Assembly: GCA_963932545.1 (NCBI GenBank)
Contig: CAWVRH010000002.1
Location: 62,001-126,000, forward strand
Origin: UBA8337 sp963932545
GTDB lineage: Bacteria; Pseudomonadota; Alphaproteobacteria; RS24
Reading direction: 5' to 3'
DNA: 64,000 bases
Shown: piece after piece, positions 53,743 through 62,340 of the stretch
Layout of the letters: each line of letters begins with the position of its first letter
How positions within the stretch are numbered: the first letter of the stretch is position 1
Made by a program: the position numbers and the translations under genes
Notes under the pieces: generated by a model
Databases searched by the model: none
What the model was told of the DNA's origin: nothing
What the model saw: only the letters and a program-made list of their open reading frames with translations

Positions 53743-54306
53743 TTGTCTGCTGACGAAAGTGTAATTGGGGGTTTGGCCGGGCGTTACGCCGTAGCGCTAT
53801 TCGAATTGACCCAAGAACTACCCGCCGCGCAAGCCAAAGTTGTGGCTGGCGACGTAGCGGCGTTGAAAGCTTTAATTCAAGACAATGAGAGCCTACAAAA
53901 ACTGATTAAAAGCCCCGTCATTAGCGCCGCCGAACAGGCCGCCGCGCTGGCCGCCGTGCTCGATAAAGCTGGCGCCCATGACCTGCTGAAAAACTTTGCG
54001 TCGCTTGTGGTTTCCAAACGCCGCGCTTTTGCGCTGGTCGATATGGCAAGCCAATTTAACGCGCTGTCTGCGCTATCTCGTGATGAGATTACAGCTTATG
54101 TGACGGCCGCCCGCGATTTGACCGCGGCACAAATTAAATCGCTGAAAAGCGAACTCAATAAGGCTTCGGGCAAAACCGTTATTATCGAAGCTGAAACCGA
54201 TGCGGCTCTTCTGGGTGGCATGGTTGTTAAAATTGGCAGTCGTATGATTGACGGCTCGCTGCGAACTAAATTGAATTCTCTAAAAACGGCTCTCAGCGAA
54301 GGCTGA
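53743..54306 (+). CDS. atpH: ATP synthase F1 subunit delta
   Basis: Stator subunit that joins F1 to Fo, 187 aa. GGLAGRYAVALFELTQE at the N-terminus and GGMVVKIGSRMIDGSLRTKLNSL at the C-terminus. The start is a TTG at 53743; an ATG a few bases upstream is out of frame, and an in-frame stop at 53722 limits extension. GGGAT precedes it at a usable distance. Confidence 0.95.
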   Translation: MSADESVIGGLAGRYAVALFELTQELPAAQAKVVAGDVAALKALIQDNESLQKLIKSPVISAAEQAAALAAVLDKAGAHDLLKNFASLVVSKRRAFALVDMASQFNALSALSRDEITAYVTAARDLTAAQIKSLKSELNKASGKTVIIEAETDAALLGGMVVKIGSRMIDGSLRTKLNSLKTALSEG

Positions 54307-54332
54307 GCAGCTCCTTAAAGTGAGGCACACTG

Positions 54333-55862
54333 ATGGACATTAAAGCGTCGGAAATTTCTTCCATCCTAAAAGAGCAAATCAAAGGCTTTGACCAAAAATC
54401 GGAGGTCTCCGAGATTGGTCAAGTTCTCTCCGTCGGGGATGGTATTGCGCGTATTTACGGCCTAGACAATGTTCAGGCTGGTGAAATGGTGGAATTCCCA
54501 GGCGGCGTTCGCGGTATGGCGCTTAATCTTGAAGAAGATAACGTCGGCGCCGTAATTTTTGGCTCGGACCGGAACATTCGCGAAGGTGACACTGTAAAAC
54601 GGACCGGCGATATTGTGTCTGTGCCGGTTGGTAAAGGCTTGTTGGGCCGCGTCGTTGATGCGCTCGGTAATCCGCTAGACGGCAAAGGCCCGATTGAAGC
54701 TGAAGCGCACATGAAAGTGGACGTGAAGGCGCCGGGCATTATCCCGCGTAAATCGGTACATGAGCCAATGCAAACCGGCCTGAAGGCTGTGGATGCGCTT
54801 ATTCCTGTCGGTCGTGGCCAGCGCGAGCTGATCATTGGTGACCGCCAAACAGGTAAGACAGCAATTGCGATTGATGCGATTTTGAACCAAAAAGCAGCCA
54901 ATGAAGGCGATGACGAAAACGCGAAACTTTATTGCGTTTACGTGGCAATTGGCCAGAAGCGTTCGACTGTGGCGCAGATTGTGAAAACGCTGGAAGAAAA
55001 CGATGCGATGAAATATTCCATCGTTGTGGCCGCGACCGCTTCGGAAGCCGCGCCCATGCAGTTCTTGGCACCTTTTGCAGGTTGCACCATGGCGGAATAT
55101 TTCCGCGACAATGGCATGCATGCCCTCATTACTTATGATGATCTGTCGAAACAGGCTGTGGCCTATCGTCAAATGTCACTCTTGCTGCGCCGTCCACCGG
55201 GCCGCGAAGCGTATCCGGGTGATGTGTTCTTCTTGCACTCTCGTTTGCTCGAGCGCGCTGCGAAATTGAATGAAGATTCCGGCAGCGGTTCGATGACGGC
55301 TCTGCCAATCATTGAAACGCAAGCCAATGACGTATCCGCATATATCCCGACCAATGTCATCTCGATTACCGATGGTCAGATCTTCCTAGAAACGGACTTG
55401 TTTTATCAAGGCATTCGTCCTGCGGTGAACGTAGGTCTGTCGGTGTCTCGTGTGGGCTCTTCGGCGCAAATTAAAGCGATGAAGCAGGTTGCGGGTAAAA
55501 TTAAGGGTGAGCTGGCGCAATATCGCGAAATGGCTGCCTTTGCTCAGTTTGGTTCCGATTTGGATGCCTCGACCCAGCAATTGTTGCGCCGTGGCGAACG
55601 CCTCACCGAGTTGTTGAAACAATCGCAATTCTCGCCCCTGAAAGTGGAAGAGCAAGTTGTGGTTATTTACGCCGGTGTTAACGGCTATCTCGATGCGATT
55701 GAAACTTCGCAAGTTGGCGCTTTTGAAAGCGGTCTTCTGGAATTGGTCCACAATAGTCATAGCGCTATCTTGGACAGTGTTCGCGCCGAGAAAGCCTTGT
55801 CGGACACAACCGAAGCGGCCTTGAAAAAAGTCGTCGACGAATATGCTGCGAGTTTCGCGTAA
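54333..55862 (+). CDS. atpA: ATP synthase F1 subunit alpha
   Basis: Regulatory nucleotide-binding subunit, 509 aa. Walker A GDRQTGKT 169-176, conserved Arg in the SVSRVGSSAQ block, and DDLSKQAVAYRQMSLLLRRPPGREAYPGD. AAGTGAGG ribosome site. Confidence 0.98.
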   Translation: MDIKASEISSILKEQIKGFDQKSEVSEIGQVLSVGDGIARIYGLDNVQAGEMVEFPGGVRGMALNLEEDNVGAVIFGSDRNIREGDTVKRTGDIVSVPVGKGLLGRVVDALGNPLDGKGPIEAEAHMKVDVKAPGIIPRKSVHEPMQTGLKAVDALIPVGRGQRELIIGDRQTGKTAIAIDAILNQKAANEGDDENAKLYCVYVAIGQKRSTVAQIVKTLEENDAMKYSIVVAATASEAAPMQFLAPFAGCTMAEYFRDNGMHALITYDDLSKQAVAYRQMSLLLRRPPGREAYPGDVFFLHSRLLERAAKLNEDSGSGSMTALPIIETQANDVSAYIPTNVISITDGQIFLETDLFYQGIRPAVNVGLSVSRVGSSAQIKAMKQVAGKIKGELAQYREMAAFAQFGSDLDASTQQLLRRGERLTELLKQSQFSPLKVEEQVVVIYAGVNGYLDAIETSQVGAFESGLLELVHNSHSAILDSVRAEKALSDTTEAALKKVVDEYAASFA

Positions 55863-55886
55863 ACCTTGGATTAAGAGGGCCGATAC

Positions 55887-56777
55887 ATGGCATCTTTGAA
55901 AGAGCTTCGTAACCGAATTGCAAGCGTGCAAGCCACGCAGAAGATTACGCGCGCCATGCAAATGGTGGCGGCATCTAAATTGCGTCGGGCTCAAGAAGCT
56001 GCCGAAGCCGCCCGCCCCTATGCCGATCGCATGGGCGCTGTGTTGGCTAATTTGGCAGCTGGCATTACCGATACTACCAGCGCACCGCGCCTTTTGGCCG
56101 GAACGGGCAACGATCAACGCCATTTGCTAATCGTTGCAACAGCAGAACGTGGCCTTTGTGGTGGTTTTAATTCCTCCATTTCGCGCCTCGCTCGTGCCGA
56201 TGCCAACCGCCTTATGGCTGAGGGCAAGCAAGTGCAAATCTTATGCGTCGGTCGTAAAGGCCATGACGCTTTGAAGCGCACGTTCGAAAAACAATTGCTG
56301 CAGCCGATTACCTATCAGGGCATGAAAAGCGTTGGCTTTGAACAAGCCCATCAGGCAGGGGAGCAAGTTCTGGCCGATTTTGCTGCCGATAAGTTCGATA
56401 TTTGTACTTTGTATTTCTCGCGGTATGTCAATGTCATCACCCAAATTCCAACAGGCTTGCAAATCATTCCAGCCAGCATTGAAACTTCTGAAGCCGATGA
56501 TGTGGCGGATGCCTTGCAAGGTGCGGCTTATGATTATGAGCCAGAAGAAAACGATATTCTGGATGCGCTTTTGCCGCGCAATATAACGGTTCAGATTTTG
56601 CGCGCGCTGCTTGAAAATGCTGCCAGTGAACAAGGCGCTCGGATGAGCGCGATGGACAATGCGACCCGCAATGCTGGCGAGATGATTGATAGTCTCAGCA
56701 TTACGTATAACCGGTCACGTCAGGCCCAAATTACCAAAGAACTTATTGAAATTATTTCCGGCGCGGAAGCGCTTTAA
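55887..56777 (+). CDS. atpG: ATP synthase F1 subunit gamma
   Basis: Central rotor stalk, 296 aa. MASLKELRNRIASVQATQKITRAMQMVAASK at both ends matches the coiled coil, with the C-terminal MDNATRNAGEMIDSLSITYNRSRQAQITKEL helix; the middle GLCGGFNSS block is conserved. Confidence 0.98.
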   Translation: MASLKELRNRIASVQATQKITRAMQMVAASKLRRAQEAAEAARPYADRMGAVLANLAAGITDTTSAPRLLAGTGNDQRHLLIVATAERGLCGGFNSSISRLARADANRLMAEGKQVQILCVGRKGHDALKRTFEKQLLQPITYQGMKSVGFEQAHQAGEQVLADFAADKFDICTLYFSRYVNVITQIPTGLQIIPASIETSEADDVADALQGAAYDYEPEENDILDALLPRNITVQILRALLENAASEQGARMSAMDNATRNAGEMIDSLSITYNRSRQAQITKELIEIISGAEAL

Positions 56778-56830
56778 AGACGTCGGCGCCAAAAGCGCTA
56801 TCGAAATAGAAAGAGCATGAGGACAAAATT

Positions 56831-58249
56831 ATGGCTTCAACAGGTAAAATCAGCCAAGTAATTGGCGCCGTGGTGGACGTACAATTTGATGGCGAATTGC
56901 CGCAAATTCTAAACGCGCTGGAAACCGATAACAACGGCAACCGCTTGGTTTTGGAAGTCGCACAGCATTTGGGCGAGCGCACCGTTCGCACCATCGCGAT
57001 GGACAGCACGGAAGGTTGTGTGCGCGGCCAAGTCGTCACCGACACAGGCACCGCGATTACGGTTCCCGTGGGCGTAGCGACTTTGGGACGTATCATCAAT
57101 GTTATCGGCGAGCCGGTAGATGAAGCTGGCCCAGTAGATGCAACCGAAACTCGTGGCATTCACCAAGAAGCGCCTGCGTTTGTGGAGCAGTCGACCGAAA
57201 GTGAATTGCTGGTAACTGGCATTAAAGTGGTTGACCTTCTGGCCCCTTACGCGAAGGGCGGTAAAATTGGCCTCTTCGGTGGTGCGGGCGTGGGCAAGAC
57301 CGTTTTGATTATGGAATTGATTAACAACGTCGCGAAAGCGCACGGTGGCTACTCGGTATTTGCCGGTGTTGGCGAGCGTACCCGCGAAGGTAATGACCTT
57401 TACTGGGAAATGATTGAAAGTGGCGTGAACGTCGAAAAAGGCGGGGCTGGTTCCAAATGTGCGCTGGTTTATGGCCAAATGAATGAGCCTCCCGGAGCGC
57501 GTGCGCGTGTGGCTTTGACCGGTCTGACGGTTGCGGAAAACTTCCGCGATGAAGGCCAAGACGTGTTGTTCTTCGTCGATAATATTTTCCGCTTTACGCA
57601 AGCGGGTTCGGAAGTGTCGGCTCTCTTGGGTCGTATTCCTTCCGCTGTGGGCTATCAGCCAACTCTGGCGACGGACATGGGTCAGTTGCAAGAGCGCATT
57701 ACCACAACCAACAAAGGCTCGATTACGTCGGTGCAAGCGATTTACGTGCCTGCCGATGATTTGACCGATCCGGCGCCTGCCGCCTCGTTTGCTCACTTGG
57801 ATGCAACGACGGTTCTGTCGCGTGCGATCTCGGAAAAAGGCATTTACCCTGCCGTGGATCCGCTCGATTCAACCAGCCGTATTCTAGAGCCTCGCGTTGT
57901 TGGCGATGAGCACTATGGGGTGGCTCGTGAAGTGCAAGAAATTCTGCAACGTTACAAATCTTTGCAAGATATTATTGCTATTCTGGGTATGGATGAGTTG
58001 TCGGAAGAAGATAAGCTGGTCGTGAACCGCGCGCGTAAAATTGAGCGTTTCTTGTCTCAGCCGTTCCACGTGGCCGAAATTTTCACTGGCTCGCCCGGCA
58101 TTCTGGTCGATTTGGCCGATACCATTAAAGGCTTTAAAGGTCTGTGCGCTGGCGATTATGACCACCTGCCAGAAGCTGCCTTCTACATGGTTGGCACCAT
58201 CGAAGATGCGATTGCTAAAGCGGAAGCCATGGCAGCGGAAGCCGCTTAA
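56831..58249 (+). CDS. atpD: ATP synthase F1 subunit beta
   Basis: Catalytic subunit, 472 aa. Walker A GGAGVGKT 150-157, catalytic Glu in GERTREG, DELSEED region (the DELSEED loop, here MDELSEEDKL) and IGRIPSAVGYQPTL-like block. AGCATGAGGAC precedes the ATG. Confidence 0.98.
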   Translation: MASTGKISQVIGAVVDVQFDGELPQILNALETDNNGNRLVLEVAQHLGERTVRTIAMDSTEGCVRGQVVTDTGTAITVPVGVATLGRIINVIGEPVDEAGPVDATETRGIHQEAPAFVEQSTESELLVTGIKVVDLLAPYAKGGKIGLFGGAGVGKTVLIMELINNVAKAHGGYSVFAGVGERTREGNDLYWEMIESGVNVEKGGAGSKCALVYGQMNEPPGARARVALTGLTVAENFRDEGQDVLFFVDNIFRFTQAGSEVSALLGRIPSAVGYQPTLATDMGQLQERITTTNKGSITSVQAIYVPADDLTDPAPAASFAHLDATTVLSRAISEKGIYPAVDPLDSTSRILEPRVVGDEHYGVAREVQEILQRYKSLQDIIAILGMDELSEEDKLVVNRARKIERFLSQPFHVAEIFTGSPGILVDLADTIKGFKGLCAGDYDHLPEAAFYMVGTIEDAIAKAEAMAAEAA

Positions 58250-58253
58250 AGGT

Positions 58254-58286
58254 TTCGAGTTAGGATAGACTTCGAGTTAGGATAGA
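58254..58286 (+). repeat. 17-bp tandem duplication in the atpD-atpC gap
   Basis: The unit TTCGAGTTAGGATAGA occurs at 58254-58269 and again at 58271-58286, so the TTAGGATAG ribosome-site region of atpC is doubled. Looks like a recent slippage event. Confidence 0.85.
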
Positions 58287-58288
58287 AA

Positions 58289-58549
58289 ATGGCCGATAAG
58301 CTACAATTTGATCTGGTAAGCCCTGAAAAGCTGGTGTTTTCGGCAGAAGTCGACGGCGTACAAATTCCAGGTGCGGAAGGTGACTTCGGCGTTTTGCCAA
58401 ACCACAGCCCCGTTATGGCCATGATTCGTGCCGGAACTCTGGTCATCGAAAACGATGGCAAGACGCACGAATATATGCTGGATGGCGGCTTTGTCGACGT
58501 GACCCCGCAAGGTGTTACCGTCTTGGCAGAAACCATCCAAGAGGCCTAG
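58289..58549 (+). CDS. atpC: ATP synthase F1 subunit epsilon, short form (beta domain only)
   Basis: 86 aa, where the usual length is about 130-140. The visible part is the complete N-terminal beta sandwich (FDLVSPEKLVFSAEVDGVQIPGAEGDFGVLPNHSP, GGFVDVTPQGVTVLAE). The two C-terminal helices that inhibit ATP hydrolysis are absent; after the TAG there is no in-frame helical remnant. Similar short forms exist (Chlorobium epsilon is about 88 aa). Inhibition by epsilon is therefore unlikely here. Confidence 0.93.
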   Translation: MADKLQFDLVSPEKLVFSAEVDGVQIPGAEGDFGVLPNHSPVMAMIRAGTLVIENDGKTHEYMLDGGFVDVTPQGVTVLAETIQEA

Positions 58550-58573
58550 CTCTTCGACAAATCAATTTAAAAA

Positions 58574-58605
58574 CGGCGCCCTTCGTTCGAAGCGGCGCCT
58601 TTTTT
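58574..58605 (+). terminator. Rho-independent terminator of the atp operon
   Basis: GGCGCC with inner CTTCG pairs with CGAAG and GGCGCC, followed by six T. It is placed between atpC and the convergent purU and could act both ways. Confidence 0.9.
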
Positions 58606-58609
58606 GTAT

Positions 58610-59449
58610 CTACTCGAAGACCACGGTTTTATTGCCGTTTAAAAACACCCGCCGCTCGGTGAGCAAGCGCACGGCGCGTGCCAAAGTGCGCCGCTCGGTA
58701 TCGCGCCCCACATCAATGAAGCTCGCCACATCCATATCATGGCGCACGGGCTCGACGCCTTGCGTAATAATCGGGCCCTCATCCAAATCTGCGGTCACAA
58801 AATGTGCCGTGGCCCCGATGATTTTTACGCCGCGTTTATGCGCCTGACTATAAGGCTCGGCCCCTTTAAAGCTTGGCAGGAAACTGTGGTGAATATTGAT
58901 GATGCGACCACTATGGCGGGCCACAAATTCGGGCGTCAGCACTTGCATATAGCGTGCGAGAATTACCATGTCGATTCTCTCACTGGCTATAAGCGCATCC
59001 AATTTGGTTTCATTGTCTTGCTTGGCATCGCGCCCGCCCAGCGTGTGATAGGCCAGCCCCGCGTCTTGCGCCCAATGGCGACCGGTTTCGTGGTTGGAAG
59101 CAATTCCTGCGATTTCCATTTTCAAACTGCCGACTTGTTGGCGATAAATCAGATCTATCAAGCAATGATCGAATTTGGACAGCAAAATGAGAACGCGCGG
59201 GCGGGCCGCAGCATCATCGACTTGCAAGGTCATATCGAAGCGAGACGCCGTGTCGGCCAATAGGTCTTGCGCGCGCTCGCAGGTGGTATCGCCCTCAAAG
59301 CCAATGCGCATAAAATATTGTCCCGTTTCGGGTGCGCTATACTGTTGGCTGTCGACGATGTTAAACGTCTGCTCAGCCAACTGTTGCGTAATGGCGGCCA
59401 CAATCCCCGGTCGGTCGGGGCACGATAGGGTCAATATAAAAGACTTCAT
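58610..59449 (-). CDS. purU: Formyltetrahydrofolate deformylase PurU
   Basis: Releases formate from 10-formyl-THF. 279 aa: N-terminal ACT domain (LTLSCPDRPGIVAAIT) and a formyltransferase-fold domain with NIHHSFLPSFKGA and GATAHFVTADLDEGPII, which hold the catalytic Asn, His and Asp. Its start follows the stop of the oxygenase gene directly, so the two are coupled. Confidence 0.96.
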   Translation of the reverse strand: MKSFILTLSCPDRPGIVAAITQQLAEQTFNIVDSQQYSAPETGQYFMRIGFEGDTTCERAQDLLADTASRFDMTLQVDDAAARPRVLILLSKFDHCLIDLIYRQQVGSLKMEIAGIASNHETGRHWAQDAGLAYHTLGGRDAKQDNETKLDALIASERIDMVILARYMQVLTPEFVARHSGRIINIHHSFLPSFKGAEPYSQAHKRGVKIIGATAHFVTADLDEGPIITQGVEPVRHDMDVASFIDVGRDTERRTLARAVRLLTERRVFLNGNKTVVFE

Positions 59450-60427
59450 TTAGCGCTCCTGTCGATATTCAAAACTTTGCTCGATCTTCATCAGTAAATG
59501 CTCCAAGGCGGTCGCGTCTTCATAGTGTCGCGCTTCACCTTCGCCCAAGCAATTGGGTAGGGGGGTCAAGTCCGCAGCGGCATCGGGGTCGAAAAAATAC
59601 GCCATCGAATGGCGCGTCTTGCCGGAGCGATTGACCACGCGGTGTCGGGTCGAGGCATAGCGATCATTGGTCCAGCGCGCCATCATATCGCCAATGTTCA
59701 CGACCAAATGCTCGCGGCCCGCAGGCACCGCCATCCATTCTCCATTAGGGCTCCTCACTTCCAATCCCGCCTCATCGTTTTGCAACAATAAGGTCAAACA
59801 GCCAAAATCTGTATGCGCACCCGCTCCCAATATATGGTCCTCGCGCATGGGTGGATACCGCAAAGGTGCCAGCGTGGCCATCGGTAGTTTTAGCCAAGGC
59901 TCAAAATGCGTCGCCTCCAGACCCAACGAAAGAGCAAACGCCTGCATCAGTCGGCGCGACAGAGTTTCGCAATCTTGGTAAGTCGCCTGCATAGCTGCCT
60001 TAAACGCGGCACCACCGGACGCTTCGCTTGGCCATTGGTTGGGCCCATGCAGTGCCAATCCAGCTTTGACGAGGGGGTGGTCAGCCGCCAAGTCACGGCC
60101 GATTTTCAAACCCTCTTTTTCATCGCCTTGGCTTTGTGTCTCGGCATCTAAAACTTCTTCGCCATGGCCAAACCAGCCTCGGTGGCAGGCTGAATTTTCG
60201 ATGTTTATCTCTCGCTTTTGCGCGGTCGGGAGGTCGAAAAATGCCGCCGCTTGCGCAAAGGCCGCCTCCATAACGTGCGCCTTCAGACCATGGTTGGCGA
60301 GCAGAAAAAAGCCGTTCTCTCGACATGCCGTGCCAATGTCATCGGCGATGCTTTGGCGAGCCGCATCGCTTCCATTTCGTCCATCTGGCGCGAAAGCTTG
60401 AAAGTCGATGACCGGCAGGGTTTGCAT
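59450..60427 (-). CDS. 2-oxoglutarate/Fe(II) oxygenase, isopenicillin N synthase family
   Basis: 325-aa oxygenase. DIOX_N region at the N-terminus (LPVIDFQAF, CRENGFFLLANHG), iron ligands His205 and Asp207 (HTDFG) and His262, co-substrate Arg272 in RHSMAYF. The substrate is unknown; most bacterial members lack an assigned reaction. The ATG at 60427 lies one base from the rppH stop and is preferred over 60499. Same strand and close spacing as rppH and purU. Confidence 0.92.
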   Translation of the reverse strand: MQTLPVIDFQAFAPDGRNGSDAARQSIADDIGTACRENGFFLLANHGLKAHVMEAAFAQAAAFFDLPTAQKREINIENSACHRGWFGHGEEVLDAETQSQGDEKEGLKIGRDLAADHPLVKAGLALHGPNQWPSEASGGAAFKAAMQATYQDCETLSRRLMQAFALSLGLEATHFEPWLKLPMATLAPLRYPPMREDHILGAGAHTDFGCLTLLLQNDEAGLEVRSPNGEWMAVPAGREHLVVNIGDMMARWTNDRYASTRHRVVNRSGKTRHSMAYFFDPDAAADLTPLPNCLGEGEARHYEDATALEHLLMKIEQSFEYRQER

Positions 60428-60428
60428 G

Positions 60429-60959
60429 TTAACTCTGAATTCCGCCAAGAAAGGCGAGACGCCGATCCAGCTCGTTATAAATCGGTTTTTTAAAATCAAT
60501 CACCATGGCGGCACATTCGGCTAGCGGGCGCCATTGCCAATCATCGAATTCGATTTGGCTATGCGAGGTCAGATTAATATCGCTGTCCGACCCCAAAAAT
60601 TGCATGGCGAACCATTTCTGTTTCTGGCCTCGAAAGCGCCCTTTGAGCGCTGAACCAATTAACGCCTCCGGCAAATCATAGGGCAGCCAATCCGGCAGCT
60701 CATAGATAAGTCTCGCTTTGCTGACCCCGGTTTCTTCGGCTAACTCGCGATAAGCGGCGGTCACAGGCGTTTCGCCATCGTCGATACCGCCTTGGGGCAA
60801 TTGCCATGGGGGAGCCTCATCGGGCAATTTATCGGCGCGCCGCTTGCCGCTCCACACCCGTCCCTCTCGATTGAACAAAACAATGCCCACACAAGGCCGA
60901 TAGGCCAAGGCTTGGGCGGGGTGGTCTTCAGGGTAATTAGGAACAGCGTAACTCATCAA
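60429..60959 (-). CDS. rppH: RNA pyrophosphohydrolase RppH
   Basis: Removes pyrophosphate from 5' triphosphorylated RNA to start decay. 176 aa. RPCVGIVLFN at the N-terminus and the Nudix box GGIDDGETPVTAAYRELAEETGV (about 57-79) with all acidic residues, then the usual QKWFAMQFLG segment. The start may be the first or second Met. Confidence 0.95.
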   Translation of the reverse strand: MMSYAVPNYPEDHPAQALAYRPCVGIVLFNREGRVWSGKRRADKLPDEAPPWQLPQGGIDDGETPVTAAYRELAEETGVSKARLIYELPDWLPYDLPEALIGSALKGRFRGQKQKWFAMQFLGSDSDINLTSHSQIEFDDWQWRPLAECAAMVIDFKKPIYNELDRRLAFLGGIQS

Positions 60960-60965
60960 ACAATC

Positions 60966-62306
60966 TCAAGAAGTGGGTTCAAAATCGGCTTTGGCTTTGC
61001 GCAGCCCAAGCAATAAGTCCACCGCGCGAGATAATTGCTTGTCGTCTTTCGGCTCTGGCGGAATAAAGGCAACGGCATTGCGCCGCTTTTTCTTTTTGCC
61101 TTTCTGATTGGATTTCCCATCGATGTTCTGGCCGTCCAAAGCGCCGCGTAAATCCGACTCGCGCCGCCCCTTGCGCCCTTTTAAATCTTCGGGCAATTGC
61201 TGTTCGGCAATAATATCTGGTGTGATGCCCTTGGCTTGGATGGAACGACCGGATGGAGTGAAATAGCGCGCCGTGGTCATCCGCAAAGCGCCCGAGTTAG
61301 GCAGCGGCATAATGGATTGCACAGATCCTTTGCCAAAACTTTGGGTACCCATAATTACGCCACGGTGATGGTCTTGCAAGGCGCCCGCAACAATCTCCGC
61401 GGCGGAGGCAGAGCCGCCATTGATCATCACGACAATCGGAAACCCACTGGCCATATCGCCACGCCGTGCGCTAAATCGCGAGCTATCGTCTTCATTGCGG
61501 CCGCGAGTCGAGACAATCTCGCCTTTTTCCAGCATCGTATCGGAAACCGAAATAGCCTCGCGCAACAGCCCGCCTGGGTTATTGCGAAGGTCAAGGATAT
61601 AGCCAGCCAGATTGTCTTTGCCAATTTGGGCTGGCAGCTCGTTGAACGCTTTCTTCAAATTCTTTGTAGTCTGCTGGTTAAACGTTGTCAGGCGAATATA
61701 GCCGATGTTTTTGTCGGGGCCCTCTATGCGTGTGCGGACGGCGCGAATACGAATGGTATCGCGCACGATGGTAATCTCGAGCGGCTCATCCTCGCCCTCG
61801 CGCAAAACCGTGAGGGTGATGGGCTGGCCTTTTTCACCGCGCATCAACTCGACCGCTTCCGAAAGGGTCAGCCCCATAATCGGCTTTCCGTCTAGCTCGG
61901 CAACCAAATCATTGGGGCGCATACCAGCGCGACTGGCTGGTGTCTCATCGATCGGCGCGATGACTTTCACCAATCCATTTTCCATGGTCACTTCAATGCC
62001 CAAGCCACCAAACTCGCCTTTGGTCTCCACCTGCATGTCCTCAAAACCTTTGGGCGGCAAGTAAGACGAATGCGGGTCGAGCGATGTCATCAGACCAGAT
62101 AAAGCTGCCTCGATAAGTTCTTTGTCCGAAGGCGCATCGACATAATTGCGGCGCACTTGCTCGAGAACATCTCCGAATAAGGTTAGCTGTTCGTATAGCT
62201 CTTTTTCATCTGTCCGGTCGGCCAGCGCTGGCGTTATGCAAAGCGTGGCTGTCAGGAAGGCGGCGCCAGTAAGGGCGCGAAGATTAGCAAAAATAGGCAG
62301 GTTCAT
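60966..62306 (-). CDS. ctpA: Carboxy-terminal processing protease CtpA (S41)
   Basis: Periplasmic Ser/Lys protease, 446 aa. Signal peptide ending ALA before DRTDEK; PDZ domain about 95-180 (EFGGLGIEVT, RPNDLVAELDGKPI); catalytic Ser299 in GGSASAAE and Lys326 in SFGKGSVQS. The C-terminus after 380 is Lys/Arg-rich. Conserved next to envC; it likely trims peptidoglycan-related enzymes, as in other alphaproteobacteria. Confidence 0.96.
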   Translation of the reverse strand: MNLPIFANLRALTGAAFLTATLCITPALADRTDEKELYEQLTLFGDVLEQVRRNYVDAPSDKELIEAALSGLMTSLDPHSSYLPPKGFEDMQVETKGEFGGLGIEVTMENGLVKVIAPIDETPASRAGMRPNDLVAELDGKPIMGLTLSEAVELMRGEKGQPITLTVLREGEDEPLEITIVRDTIRIRAVRTRIEGPDKNIGYIRLTTFNQQTTKNLKKAFNELPAQIGKDNLAGYILDLRNNPGGLLREAISVSDTMLEKGEIVSTRGRNEDDSSRFSARRGDMASGFPIVVMINGGSASAAEIVAGALQDHHRGVIMGTQSFGKGSVQSIMPLPNSGALRMTTARYFTPSGRSIQAKGITPDIIAEQQLPEDLKGRKGRRESDLRGALDGQNIDGKSNQKGKKKKRRNAVAFIPPEPKDDKQLSRAVDLLLGLRKAKADFEPTS

Positions 62307-62340
62307 AAGGTTTCCGTTTCCAGCTCATCAAGAGCTCGAT

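Noticed and set aside
56909..57796. 295-codon open frame opposite atpD
   Set aside because: Antisense of a conserved catalytic subunit; composition is typical of a shadow frame.
58739..59263. 174-codon plus-strand frame opposite purU
   Set aside because: Overlaps the whole of a clear enzyme gene and has no family features.
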